The notes under the pieces: model-generated
Database searches by the model: none
What the model saw: the letters and a program-made list of their open reading frames with translations, nothing else
What the model was told of the DNA's origin: nothing
NCBI GenBank assembly: GCA_045594565.1
Contig: JAZNYT010000047.1
Location: 1-5,612, forward strand
Length of the DNA: 5,612 nucleotides
Direction of reading: 5' to 3'
Source: RGIG6353 sp045594565
GTDB taxonomy: Bacteria; Bacillota; Clostridia; Oscillospirales; SIG627
Position numbers and translations under genes: made by a program
In this document: positions 1 to 5,611 of the stretch, piece by piece
Layout of the letters: each line of letters starts with the position of its first letter
How positions within the stretch are numbered: position 1 is the first letter of the stretch

Positions 1-1
1 A

Positions 2-1156
2 GAGCCTGTGGAAGAGCCTGTTGAGACATTCGAAGAAAACGTGATTGTACTCCCCGAACCTGATGAAAATACAGTCACAATAGAAATAGCCTTTCCCGAG
101 GACTTCCCTGAAGAGCCCTACCACGAGCCAAATCTCGTTTCTCCCGAGGAATTCGAGTGGGGAGAATACGTGCCTTTTGTATATTATTCAGATAAGCGAT
201 ATGGCAGATATTTATACACTTATAAATATGCTTTTATTACTCCCGAAGCAGCAACTCTTGACGAAGCAAGCTCGGTTTATGACCGATTTAACAATAAATA
301 TGCTGTGAATTTTGAGACTCAAAAAGGAACTTTTGGAATATTGGGTGACGTCTCTGCTGTAGAAAATCAAGATATTCAAGATTTTTTATTCAAAAGCCAC
401 GTAATTTTTGTCTCTGAAAATTTAAATAAAATAGGCAGAGTATCTTTTATTTTTAACGATATAAACGACGGAAAAGATTTAGCATATAAAAAATGGAACA
501 GCAAATATGAATTTATAGATAACGGAAAAATAATTTTAACGGAAGAATTGACTGATATTAAAAATTTTTCACCTAAGAGAAAAAATTTTTATCTTTTAGA
601 AAAGCAAAAAAACTTTAACGTCGCCGATAATGAAAAGATTATTTTCGCAAGTGAAAAGATAGTTTTAACAGAGGTGAGAAGCTCACAAAACGTTTATCAT
701 TTATATGATATCGTTAAAAACAAAGTTATGGCAAAATTAAATTTAACAAGCCAAGATGAGCACAAATATTTAAGCATTTATCAGATTCTAGATAACAGAT
801 ATTTATTATTGCAGTGCGAGTCAACTTATTCCACGGGAACTGAGGTGACAGAGTATTATTCTTCACACTATCTTTATGATTTGACAACAAACAAGCAAAC
901 TTTATTGTGTAGCTTTGCGGACGATGGCGCTTTACTTTCCCCCGACGGAAACTATTTGATATATACCGCTCCAAAAGAAAAAGCTCAAATTTCTTTTTCA
1001 AGTAACAATCTTGAAAATATGAAAAGTGGGTACTATATCAAAAATCTAAAAAACAATAAAACAGTTTTCTTTGAAAGCGATGCTACGGATGGTCAAGAGC
1101 AATATATACAAAATTGGGTGAGTATAGAAAGCCTTCAAAAAAGTATAAAGAAATAA
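2..1156 (+). CDS. Hypothetical protein with acidic Pro/Glu-rich linker and propeller-like C-terminal part (5' partial)
   Basis: The frame is open to the left edge. A GTG at position 8 could be read as a start, but the two codons before it (Glu, Pro) continue the same EPVEEPVE-type pattern and no ribosome binding site is visible, so the gene almost certainly begins upstream. Residues are counted from the GTG. Residues 1-50 are dense in Glu, Asp and Pro, which resembles a spacer between a membrane or lipoprotein anchor and an outer domain; that anchor is outside the window. Residues 51-382 are rich in Tyr, Phe, Asn and Lys, with alternating short hydrophobic strands. Near the end, SPDGNYLIYTAP (311-322) preceded by YLYDLTTNKQTLL (288-300) resembles a blade of a TolB/WD40-like (PD40) beta-propeller; YHLYDIVKNKV (230-240) is a weaker similar strand pair. 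I do not recognise the family and assign no function. GC content falls sharply after about position 180. The gene ends on TAA inside the shared terminator. Confidence 0.8.
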   Translation, partial: EPVEEPVETFEENVIVLPEPDENTVTIEIAFPEDFPEEPYHEPNLVSPEEFEWGEYVPFVYYSDKRYGRYLYTYKYAFITPEAATLDEASSVYDRFNNKYAVNFETQKGTFGILGDVSAVENQDIQDFLFKSHVIFVSENLNKIGRVSFIFNDINDGKDLAYKKWNSKYEFIDNGKIILTEELTDIKNFSPKRKNFYLLEKQKNFNVADNEKIIFASEKIVLTEVRSSQNVYHLYDIVKNKVMAKLNLTSQDEHKYLSIYQILDNRYLLLQCESTYSTGTEVTEYYSSHYLYDLTTNKQTLLCSFADDGALLSPDGNYLIYTAPKEKAQISFSSNNLENMKSGYYIKNLKNNKTVFFESDATDGQEQYIQNWVSIESLQKSIKK

Positions 1157-1194
1157 ATATTTACCCTTGGCATTTTTGCCAAGGGTAAATATTT
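1155..1194. terminator. Bidirectional intrinsic terminator
   Basis: Two perfect 17-base arms (1155-1171 and 1178-1194, core CCCTTGGC/GCCAAGGG) enclose a 6-base loop, ATTTTT. On the + strand the right arm ends in ATATTT and continues TGCTTAT; on the - strand the stem ends in TATTT and continues ATTTCTT, so there is T-rich sequence in both directions. It overlaps the stop codon of the left gene and lies 24 bases past the stop of the leftward gene. This placement between convergent genes is what a shared Rho-independent terminator would show. Confidence 0.93.
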
Positions 1195-1218
1195 TGCTTA
1201 TATTATACATTCAATGTC

Positions 1219-4200
1219 TTATGCTGGATAGAAAACCCCCTCTGGATAATCAGTATTTATATTCTTGAAATCATAAGTTCTATCGAGAATATATTTTACT
1301 TGTACTGGTGATCCGTTTGTTTGAGGATCATTTTCGTCATATATTCCGATTACTTTACTAAAGTATTCTCCAACCTTTTCAAAAGTTATCTTTTTATAAT
1401 CAATATCTTTCAAAAAACCAACACTAGTGCCAAATTCAATATAATCATCCCAATAAACAGTTTGACATCCTTGAGAGTGTGCACTTGATGCGGGACTTAA
1501 AGGCTTACCTGATGTGGCATGTAGGTTTATTCCATCTGCCGTATCTGGAACAAATTCTGTCCCATTGTGATACCAAGAGTTCCATGGAATGTTAACAGGT
1601 CTTAAAGCAATGTATTTGTTTTGGTGATTTCCCGTTTTATATTCGTATACTCCTTCTTTTAGCGTCGTTGTTCTATCTAATTCAACGGCTTCTGGTCTCC
1701 AGTCAGGTAAGGTAGATGCCCTACGAGTAACGTACACAATATCTTTTCCCTTTGTAACAACCATCATAGCGTTAAGGAATTTATATGGTTCTTTATGGTA
1801 TACATAAGGAGGAGCTTCTTTGGTGCTTTCACTTAATGAACTATATTCACCATATCCTTCTCCCAATCCCTCAAAAGCAAAGATGCAAGTGTTACCACCG
1901 TCTATCCAGCTTCTGAGAGCGTCTCTCTTGTAATATATCGCCATTCTCTTTAGTGCTTTTCGTCTTACTTCTACGTCGTCTATCAACGAACTGTTTTTGA
2001 ACATATAGTCTATAGTCAATTCAAAAGAGTCTGTATATGTGTCTCCACCGGGAGTAGTAATAGATGCTGTAATGGTAGTGGCTCCAACTTTTTTTGTGGT
2101 TATCATACCATTACTTTCTATAACAGCGACAGATGCATTACTTGATGACCAAGTTACTGGGAGGCTTTTGTACAAATCAGGCACAGAAACGGAAAGCTGA
2201 TAGGACAAATCCTCAAGATTTATAGCGTTATTTTCCGGCTTATTTATTATCATAAGTGTAGAAGCATTCCACAAAGCCTTAAGGTTTAATATCTTCCCGT
2301 CGATATGTACGTATCCCGGCGCATAAACGTTATACGGATATGAAGCGTTTCTTGCAAGTGAATAAGTTGAAGAAGCGCTCTCTAATGCTTCGCTCTTGTC
2401 ACACCACCCTATAAACTCATAGCCCTCTTTTACAGGCTCTCCCTCGTGGATAGTGATAGAGTCCTCCTTGTTTGCGATCTGGTCGGGGAAGTTTCCCTCA
2501 CCTCCGTCAAGGTCGTATACTATCATCTTTTTTGTGTTCTCAACGAATACGGCATCAAAGCTCATGTCCTCATTAATACGATAAGCGTCACCCGGTGCGA
2601 AGTATTCGTTTGAGGATCTCTTTTTCCAGCATACAAAGTCATAGCCATCCTTTTCGGGTACGTCCTCGGGAACGTAAAAGGTAACGTCCTCAAGCTTGTC
2701 CTCTACCGTAAAGATTTTATCTCCGTTCCAGAACACCATATAAAATATTTTAAGATATACAGGAAGAAGTGTTATATTTCTGTCTTCACTGTATTCTCTG
2801 CCGTCTATGACAATTTTGTTGTCCTCCTCGGTTACCCAATAGGAAAATAGGTGATTGGATATTGTAGGAGCTTCCTGTCTTATTAAAACGCTTTCGCCCT
2901 CCAGCTTCTCCTGTGTAGCGATTACGTTTCCGTCGCCATCAAGGAAAGTTATGGTAAAAATCTCCTTCCACACGGCAGTAAGAAAGAGAGTGCTTTCTCC
3001 GCCGTATTCGTCACTCGGGTTATACTCGTTGCCCTCTGCATCTGTCCAGTGCGCAAAGGCATAGCCTTCTCTTGTAGGGACTTCTGCATGAAGGGTAATA
3101 CCCCCGCTTTTCTCTTTGGTTTGCATAGGGAAGAAGCCTTCGCCATCGCTTAGGTCGTAAAGGATAAGTGTTTCGTTGTCGTTCTGCCATATAGCGTGAA
3201 GGGTAATATCTCTGTTTTCTGTATACTCCTCCTCGGGATATCTGAACAGGTTTTCTTCTTCCTGCCAAGCAATAAAGGTATGCCCTTCTCTTGTTGGAGT
3301 GGCTGTGTGAAGTGTAAGGGGTGAGAAGTACATCTTTGTCTGTGCAGGGAAATCTCCTTCGCCGTCTTCAAGGTTATAGCTTACGGTGTAGGTCTTTTCC
3401 TTCCATTTTGCTGTCAAAGTATCCTCTCCCTTTTCAAAGGTGTATCTGGAATAAAGCTCACCGTTTTTGTTTTCGAAGCCGTCAAAGTGGTATCCCTCCT
3501 TTTGGGGGATTTCGGTAAGCACAGTATATTCGCCCTCTTTTTTGGTAATGGGGGCAAGGTCGCCTGTTCCTCCGTCAAGGTCAAAGGTAAGAGTATATTC
3601 CCATACAGCGTGAAGTGTTACCCCTGCATTTTCAGAATATACGTCAAAAGGATAATATATAGCTCCCTTATCACTCTCCCAATGGCTGAACGTATATCCT
3701 TCTTTTTCAGGAATTTCAGCCGGAATAGTAACGTCCTCGTCGTAAACCTTATCAATAACAGGGAACGTACCTTCTCCTCCGTTTGTGTCAAAGATAATAT
3801 CATAGTGACGTATCTGCCATACGGCTTCAAAGTGCATATCAGCGGTGGGGGTAATTAGGTCGCCTGCAACGTAAGTATCCTCTCCGTTTTTCCAATAAAG
3901 GAAGTCGTGCCCCTCTTTTGTGGGAATAGATGAGGTAATAACGTAGCTTTCACCGATATTTACAAAGTCAGGTTGAAGACCTTCATAATATATAGCGTAG
4001 TCAAATGTCTCCCAAACAGCTGTAAGTGTAAAAGTTTTAGGTGTCCAGTCTACATAATCGGGATTATAATAATACTCCTCTCCCGGATAGAAGGTTCTTT
4101 CGTCTATATCCGTCCAGTACAAGAAGTTACTTCTTGACTTTTCAGGAGAATGGGGATGCAAGGTCAAGCCGTTGGTGTAGTACTGGCTGATAGGAGGAAA

Positions 4201-4935
4201 ATCTCCTGTGCCTCCGTTTAAATTAAATTCTACGGTGTATTTAGGAAATTCATCGTATACGGCGGTAAGTGTTTCGGAGCCGTTTGAAAGCCCATACCAA
4301 TCACCCGGATAAACGACGTCCCCCTTTGAATTTTGCCAATGGAGGAAGTTGTGTCCGAATTTGTAAGGCCGTTCATTCGGAATTTGCACCATACCAAAGT
4401 TTTCGATAGCTACAAGCGGAGGAAATTCTCCCTCCTCGCTTCCGTTGGCATCAAAGCTTAAGGTTACCTCCCACATTGCAGTGAACACGAGAGTTTGAGA
4501 GGACTCACATGAGTCTACGATATTGTCTCCCGGGAAGTATAAGTTTCCGTTATATTCATTGCGCCAAAATGCAAATGTGGCATCTTCTCTTGTAGGAATA
4601 GCAGTAGGAAGTGTTAATTCATCTCCACAATACGCAGTGTACGAAGGAAAGCTGCCTTCTCCTCCGTTGAGGTCAAATGAAACGGTGAAAGAGTCTCTTT
4701 GACACCATTGTGCCACGAGAGTTATGTCTCCATAAATTTCAATTGAGTCTCCCGGGTAGTAGGTAGTTGCACCGCAAAGCCAACCAATGAAATAACAGCC
4801 TACCTTTTCGGGATAAATGTCCGGTATTTCGAACTGTGCCCCAATAGCTGTGCCGTAGAACTGTTCAAGCTCGTCTGAGGTACCTCCGTTAAGGTCGATG
4901 ATAACTATAGGGTTTGTGTAATTTTCTTCTGTCAT
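1219..4935 (-). CDS. Multi-domain InlB B-repeat / Big_2 protein with C-terminal YkuD-like (L,D-transpeptidase-fold) domain
   Basis: Complete 1238-residue protein. The ATG at 4935 has GAAAGGA six bases upstream, and an in-frame TAA at 4966-4968 limits any extension. Residues 9-889 hold about twelve modules of 65-88 residues, each starting with a beta strand plus a (D/N)LNGGEGxFP-like turn, then PxKEGYxFxxW, then YxPGD, and ending in LTAVW; this is the Listeria-Bacteroides/InlB B-repeat signature (beta-grasp stalk). Residues 892-976 are a Big_2 Ig-like domain (VTWSSSNASVAVIESNGMIT, then GATTITASI). Residues about 1052-1200 resemble a YkuD domain: AMMVVTKGKDIVYVT, TLPD, TLKEGVYEYKTGNHQNKYIAL, then H1139 and S1154-Q-G-C1157-Q with 14 residues between His and Ser, fitting Hx(14-17)[S/T]xGC. 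Such enzymes cross-link or cleave peptidoglycan stem peptides through the Cys; activity here is inferred. There is no N-terminal signal peptide, C-terminal LPxTG or transmembrane helix. The repeat part is visibly more GC-rich than the C-terminal third. An inactive binding version of the fold is also possible. Confidence 0.93.
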   Translation of the reverse strand: MTEENYTNPIVIIDLNGGTSDELEQFYGTAIGAQFEIPDIYPEKVGCYFIGWLCGATTYYPGDSIEIYGDITLVAQWCQRDSFTVSFDLNGGEGSFPSYTAYCGDELTLPTAIPTREDATFAFWRNEYNGNLYFPGDNIVDSCESSQTLVFTAMWEVTLSFDANGSEEGEFPPLVAIENFGMVQIPNERPYKFGHNFLHWQNSKGDVVYPGDWYGLSNGSETLTAVYDEFPKYTVEFNLNGGTGDFPPISQYYTNGLTLHPHSPEKSRSNFLYWTDIDERTFYPGEEYYYNPDYVDWTPKTFTLTAVWETFDYAIYYEGLQPDFVNIGESYVITSSIPTKEGHDFLYWKNGEDTYVAGDLITPTADMHFEAVWQIRHYDIIFDTNGGEGTFPVIDKVYDEDVTIPAEIPEKEGYTFSHWESDKGAIYYPFDVYSENAGVTLHAVWEYTLTFDLDGGTGDLAPITKKEGEYTVLTEIPQKEGYHFDGFENKNGELYSRYTFEKGEDTLTAKWKEKTYTVSYNLEDGEGDFPAQTKMYFSPLTLHTATPTREGHTFIAWQEEENLFRYPEEEYTENRDITLHAIWQNDNETLILYDLSDGEGFFPMQTKEKSGGITLHAEVPTREGYAFAHWTDAEGNEYNPSDEYGGESTLFLTAVWKEIFTITFLDGDGNVIATQEKLEGESVLIRQEAPTISNHLFSYWVTEEDNKIVIDGREYSEDRNITLLPVYLKIFYMVFWNGDKIFTVEDKLEDVTFYVPEDVPEKDGYDFVCWKKRSSNEYFAPGDAYRINEDMSFDAVFVENTKKMIVYDLDGGEGNFPDQIANKEDSITIHEGEPVKEGYEFIGWCDKSEALESASSTYSLARNASYPYNVYAPGYVHIDGKILNLKALWNASTLMIINKPENNAINLEDLSYQLSVSVPDLYKSLPVTWSSSNASVAVIESNGMITTKKVGATTITASITTPGGDTYTDSFELTIDYMFKNSSLIDDVEVRRKALKRMAIYYKRDALRSWIDGGNTCIFAFEGLGEGYGEYSSLSESTKEAPPYVYHKEPYKFLNAMMVVTKGKDIVYVTRRASTLPDWRPEAVELDRTTTLKEGVYEYKTGNHQNKYIALRPVNIPWNSWYHNGTEFVPDTADGINLHATSGKPLSPASSAHSQGCQTVYWDDYIEFGTSVGFLKDIDYKKITFEKVGEYFSKVIGIYDENDPQTNGSPVQVKYILDRTYDFKNINTDYPEGVFYPA
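2269..4911 (-). repeat. Tandem array of about twelve InlB B-repeat-coding modules
   Basis: Protein modules at residues 9-77, 82-155, 156-227, 232-308, 311-373, 377-445, 447-511, 515-583, 588-656, 659-727, 730-797 and 802-889. The most regular ones carry DLNGG or DLDGG near the start and end in TAVW, HAVW or TAKW. Modules 5, 10 and 11 have lost the glycine-rich turn (YYEGLQPDF, LDGDGNVIA, WNGDKIF) but keep the central Gly-x-x-Phe/His-x-x-Trp core and spacing. Module 12 is longer because of a Ser/Ala/Tyr-rich insert (about 848-875). At DNA level, blocks resembling CCTTCTCCTCCGTTGAGGTC recur on the + strand but are diverged, so this is an old rather than a freshly duplicated array. Module edges are my reading and may shift by a few residues. 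Confidence 0.88.
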
Positions 4936-4941
4936 ATTTTT

Positions 4942-4948
4942 TCCTTTC
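4942..4948 (-). promoter_or_regulatory. Ribosome binding site of the B-repeat gene
   Basis: On the - strand GAAAGGA lies six bases before the ATG at 4935. The leader from about 4977 down to the ATG is almost only A and G with a few T, so it should be unstructured. This site, with the TAA 11 codons upstream, fixes the start. Confidence 0.8.
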
Positions 4949-4999
4949 TTTTTCTTTGTTTTTATTTATTTTTTTGAAGCGTGCACTCTTCATAATCCC

Positions 5000-5028
5000 A
5001 TTATATACTGACATCGTCTGCCATACAA
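5000..5028 (-). promoter_or_regulatory. Likely sigma-A-type promoter of the B-repeat gene
   Basis: On the - strand a perfect -10 TATAAT (5000-5005) is preceded after exactly 17 bases by TTGTAT (5023-5028), a weak -35 matching TTGACA at its first three bases. Transcription would start near 4993, giving a leader of about 57 bases. A pentamer TGTCA repeated three times surrounds and overlaps the -35 (separate entry), which may explain how a weak -35 is used or controlled. Confidence 0.6.
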
Positions 5029-5044
5029 TGACATATATATGACA
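5009..5044 (-). repeat. Three TGTCA direct repeats over the leftward promoter
   Basis: On the - strand TGTCA occurs at 5044-5040, 5033-5029 and 5013-5009. The first two are offset by 11 bases (about one helical turn) and the third by a further 20 (about two turns), so all three would face the same side of the helix. They flank the -35 element, an arrangement typical of a direct-repeat operator or activator site. No regulator is identified; chance repetition of a pentamer in AT-rich DNA is possible. Confidence 0.35.
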
Positions 5045-5224
5045 ACTTTTCAGAGCGGGGAATTTGGCTTTACGCAGCAATTCTGTTACGATTTTCCGTA
5101 GGAAATGGCACTCCCGAAAACACAAGATATAGTGCTTTCTTGCCAAAAAAGCCTCTTGGTTTACCCAAAAAAGAGAAAGGTTACAACGAAATTGAGAAAG
5201 GGGGTGCGAAAAATTTTAGCAAGA

Positions 5225-5263
5225 TGCTTAAAAACAAGAGTGTTAAATTAGCGTTTTTAAGCA
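5225..5263. other. 11-bp perfect hairpin of unknown role
   Basis: Arms TGCTTAAAAAC (5225-5235) and GTTTTTAAGCA (5253-5263) pair perfectly around a 17-base loop. On the + strand no T-run follows; on the - strand a short T-run comes only about 8-12 bases after the stem. It is therefore a poor intrinsic terminator. It could be a weak leftward terminator, a protein-binding inverted repeat, or part of a decayed element. Confidence 0.5.
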
Positions 5264-5360
5264 CATTATACAAATAGATTACGAAAAAACGTAAAACGTT
5301 TAAAGAATCTTCAAAAAATCTTAAAACTTTTTGCCGAAAAGCCACGAAAAACGAAGATGC

Positions 5361-5370
5361 GCAAATTTGC
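5361..5370. promoter_or_regulatory. Palindrome overlapping the rightward -35
   Basis: GCAAATTTGC is a perfect 10-base palindrome overlapping the first four bases of the -35. It lies inside a longer imperfect inverted repeat whose outer arms are CGAAAAA (5345-5351) and TTTTTCG (5375-5381). The position suits a repressor operator, but no regulator is known, and short palindromes are common in AT-rich DNA. Confidence 0.3.
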
Positions 5371-5395
5371 TTTATTTTTCGTTTTTTGGTATAAT
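5367..5395 (+). promoter_or_regulatory. Rightward extended -10 promoter
   Basis: TTGCTT (5367-5372) and a perfect TATAAT (5390-5395) are separated by 17 bases, and TGG directly before the -10 gives the extended TGn motif. Transcription would start around 5402, right before a small stem-loop. This is the best promoter in the intergenic region and probably drives the gene beyond the right edge, with a leader of about 200 bases. Confidence 0.65.
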
Positions 5396-5403
5396 ACCCA
5401 CGC

Positions 5404-5427
5404 GTTTATGAATGAGCAATCATAAAC
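5404..5427 (+). other. 5' leader stem-loop of the rightward transcript
   Basis: Arms GTTTATGA (5404-5411) and TCATAAAC (5420-5427) form a perfect 8-bp stem with an 8-base loop, starting about two bases after the predicted transcription start. No T-run follows, so it is not a terminator. A 5'-terminal hairpin of this kind could protect the mRNA from decay; that role is inferred. Confidence 0.45.
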
Positions 5428-5429
5428 AA

Positions 5430-5457
5430 TTGAAAATGGAAAATGGAAAGTGGAAAA
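5430..5457. repeat. Four tandem TGGAAAA-type heptamers
   Basis: Four consecutive 7-base units (TTGAAAA, then TGGAAAA, TGGAAAG and TGGAAAA) are followed by TTCAGG. I recall similar GAAAATGGAAAATGG strings as dispersed intergenic repeats in gut Firmicutes, often mis-translated as short peptides rich in KMENGKWK. Here one frame likewise gives a 21-residue peptide (5412-5477) without a ribosome binding site. I treat it as a non-coding repeat. Confidence 0.6.
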
Positions 5458-5489
5458 TTCAGGTTAAATTCCTGTAAAATCAGCACATA

Positions 5490-5541
5490 GGTAAGTAATT
5501 TGTTTCAGCAGATAGGTAAGCCAGTGGTAAGTGCAGGTAAG
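5490..5541 (+). repeat. Four GGTAAG direct repeats in the leader
   Basis: GGTAAG occurs at 5490, 5515, 5526 and 5536, with offsets of 25, 11 and 10 bases. Copies 1 and 2 share ATAGGTAAG; copies 2 and 4 are followed by CC, copies 1 and 3 by T. They lie downstream of the predicted transcription start, so they could act as RNA or DNA binding sites, or be remains of an unstable tandem repeat. No known element is matched. Confidence 0.55.
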
Positions 5542-5584
5542 CCAAAACGAAAAAACGATGCTATATATAAATTATAGTTAATCA

Positions 5585-5611
5585 AGAGGAGAAAAGCAAT
5601 AGGAATTGATG
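5585..5611 (+). promoter_or_regulatory. Possible translation start region of a gene past the right edge
   Basis: AGAGGAG (5585-5591) is a strong Shine-Dalgarno-like sequence. The only ATG after it (5609-5611) is 17 bases away, too far for ideal pairing, while a second, weaker AGGA (5601-5604) sits four bases before it. A TTG at 5606 is another candidate start. The window ends one base after the ATG, so no coding sequence can be read and the start cannot be decided. Confidence 0.3.

Noticed and set aside
8..10. GTG as the true start of the left gene
   Set aside because: The frame is open to the window edge, the preceding codons continue the Glu/Pro pattern, and the protein would begin inside a linker.
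726..1001. Leftward 91-codon frame inside the left gene
   Set aside because: It is antisense to a supported coding region, has no recognisable domain and no ribosome binding site.
1219..1300. C-terminal sorting signal (LPxTG plus hydrophobic tail) in the B-repeat protein
   Set aside because: The C-terminus reads NTDYPEGVFYPA, with no LPxTG, hydrophobic helix or basic tail.
2855..3858. Several open frames of 65-123 codons on both strands inside the B-repeat gene
   Set aside because: They are shadows of the repeat-coding gene: basic or Ser/Arg-rich composition, no ribosome binding sites, and complete overlap with a well-supported reading frame.
4889..5146. Leftward 85-codon frame that could supply an upstream signal peptide to the B-repeat protein
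   Set aside because: It runs through the promoter, the ribosome binding site and the start of the real gene in another frame. Its N-terminus (MARKHYILCFRECHFLRK) has no continuous hydrophobic core, and no ribosome binding site precedes it.
5244..5272. Second rightward promoter with TATACA as -10
   Set aside because: The base sequence at the -35 distance (TAAATT) does not resemble a -35 and there is no extended -10.
5412..5477. 21-codon peptide MSNHKQLKMENGKWKIQVKF...
   Set aside because: No ribosome binding site; its sequence is the translation of the heptamer repeat and matches a common false-peptide pattern.
5490..5541. CRISPR-like array
   Set aside because: The repeats are only 6-9 bases with uneven spacing of 10-25 bases; no repeat of CRISPR length is present.
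5396..5608. Known riboswitch in the rightward leader
   Set aside because: I could not match conserved cores of c-di-GMP, SAM, TPP, cobalamin or T-box elements, and the leader is mostly simple repeats. A covariance-model search would be needed to exclude it fully.
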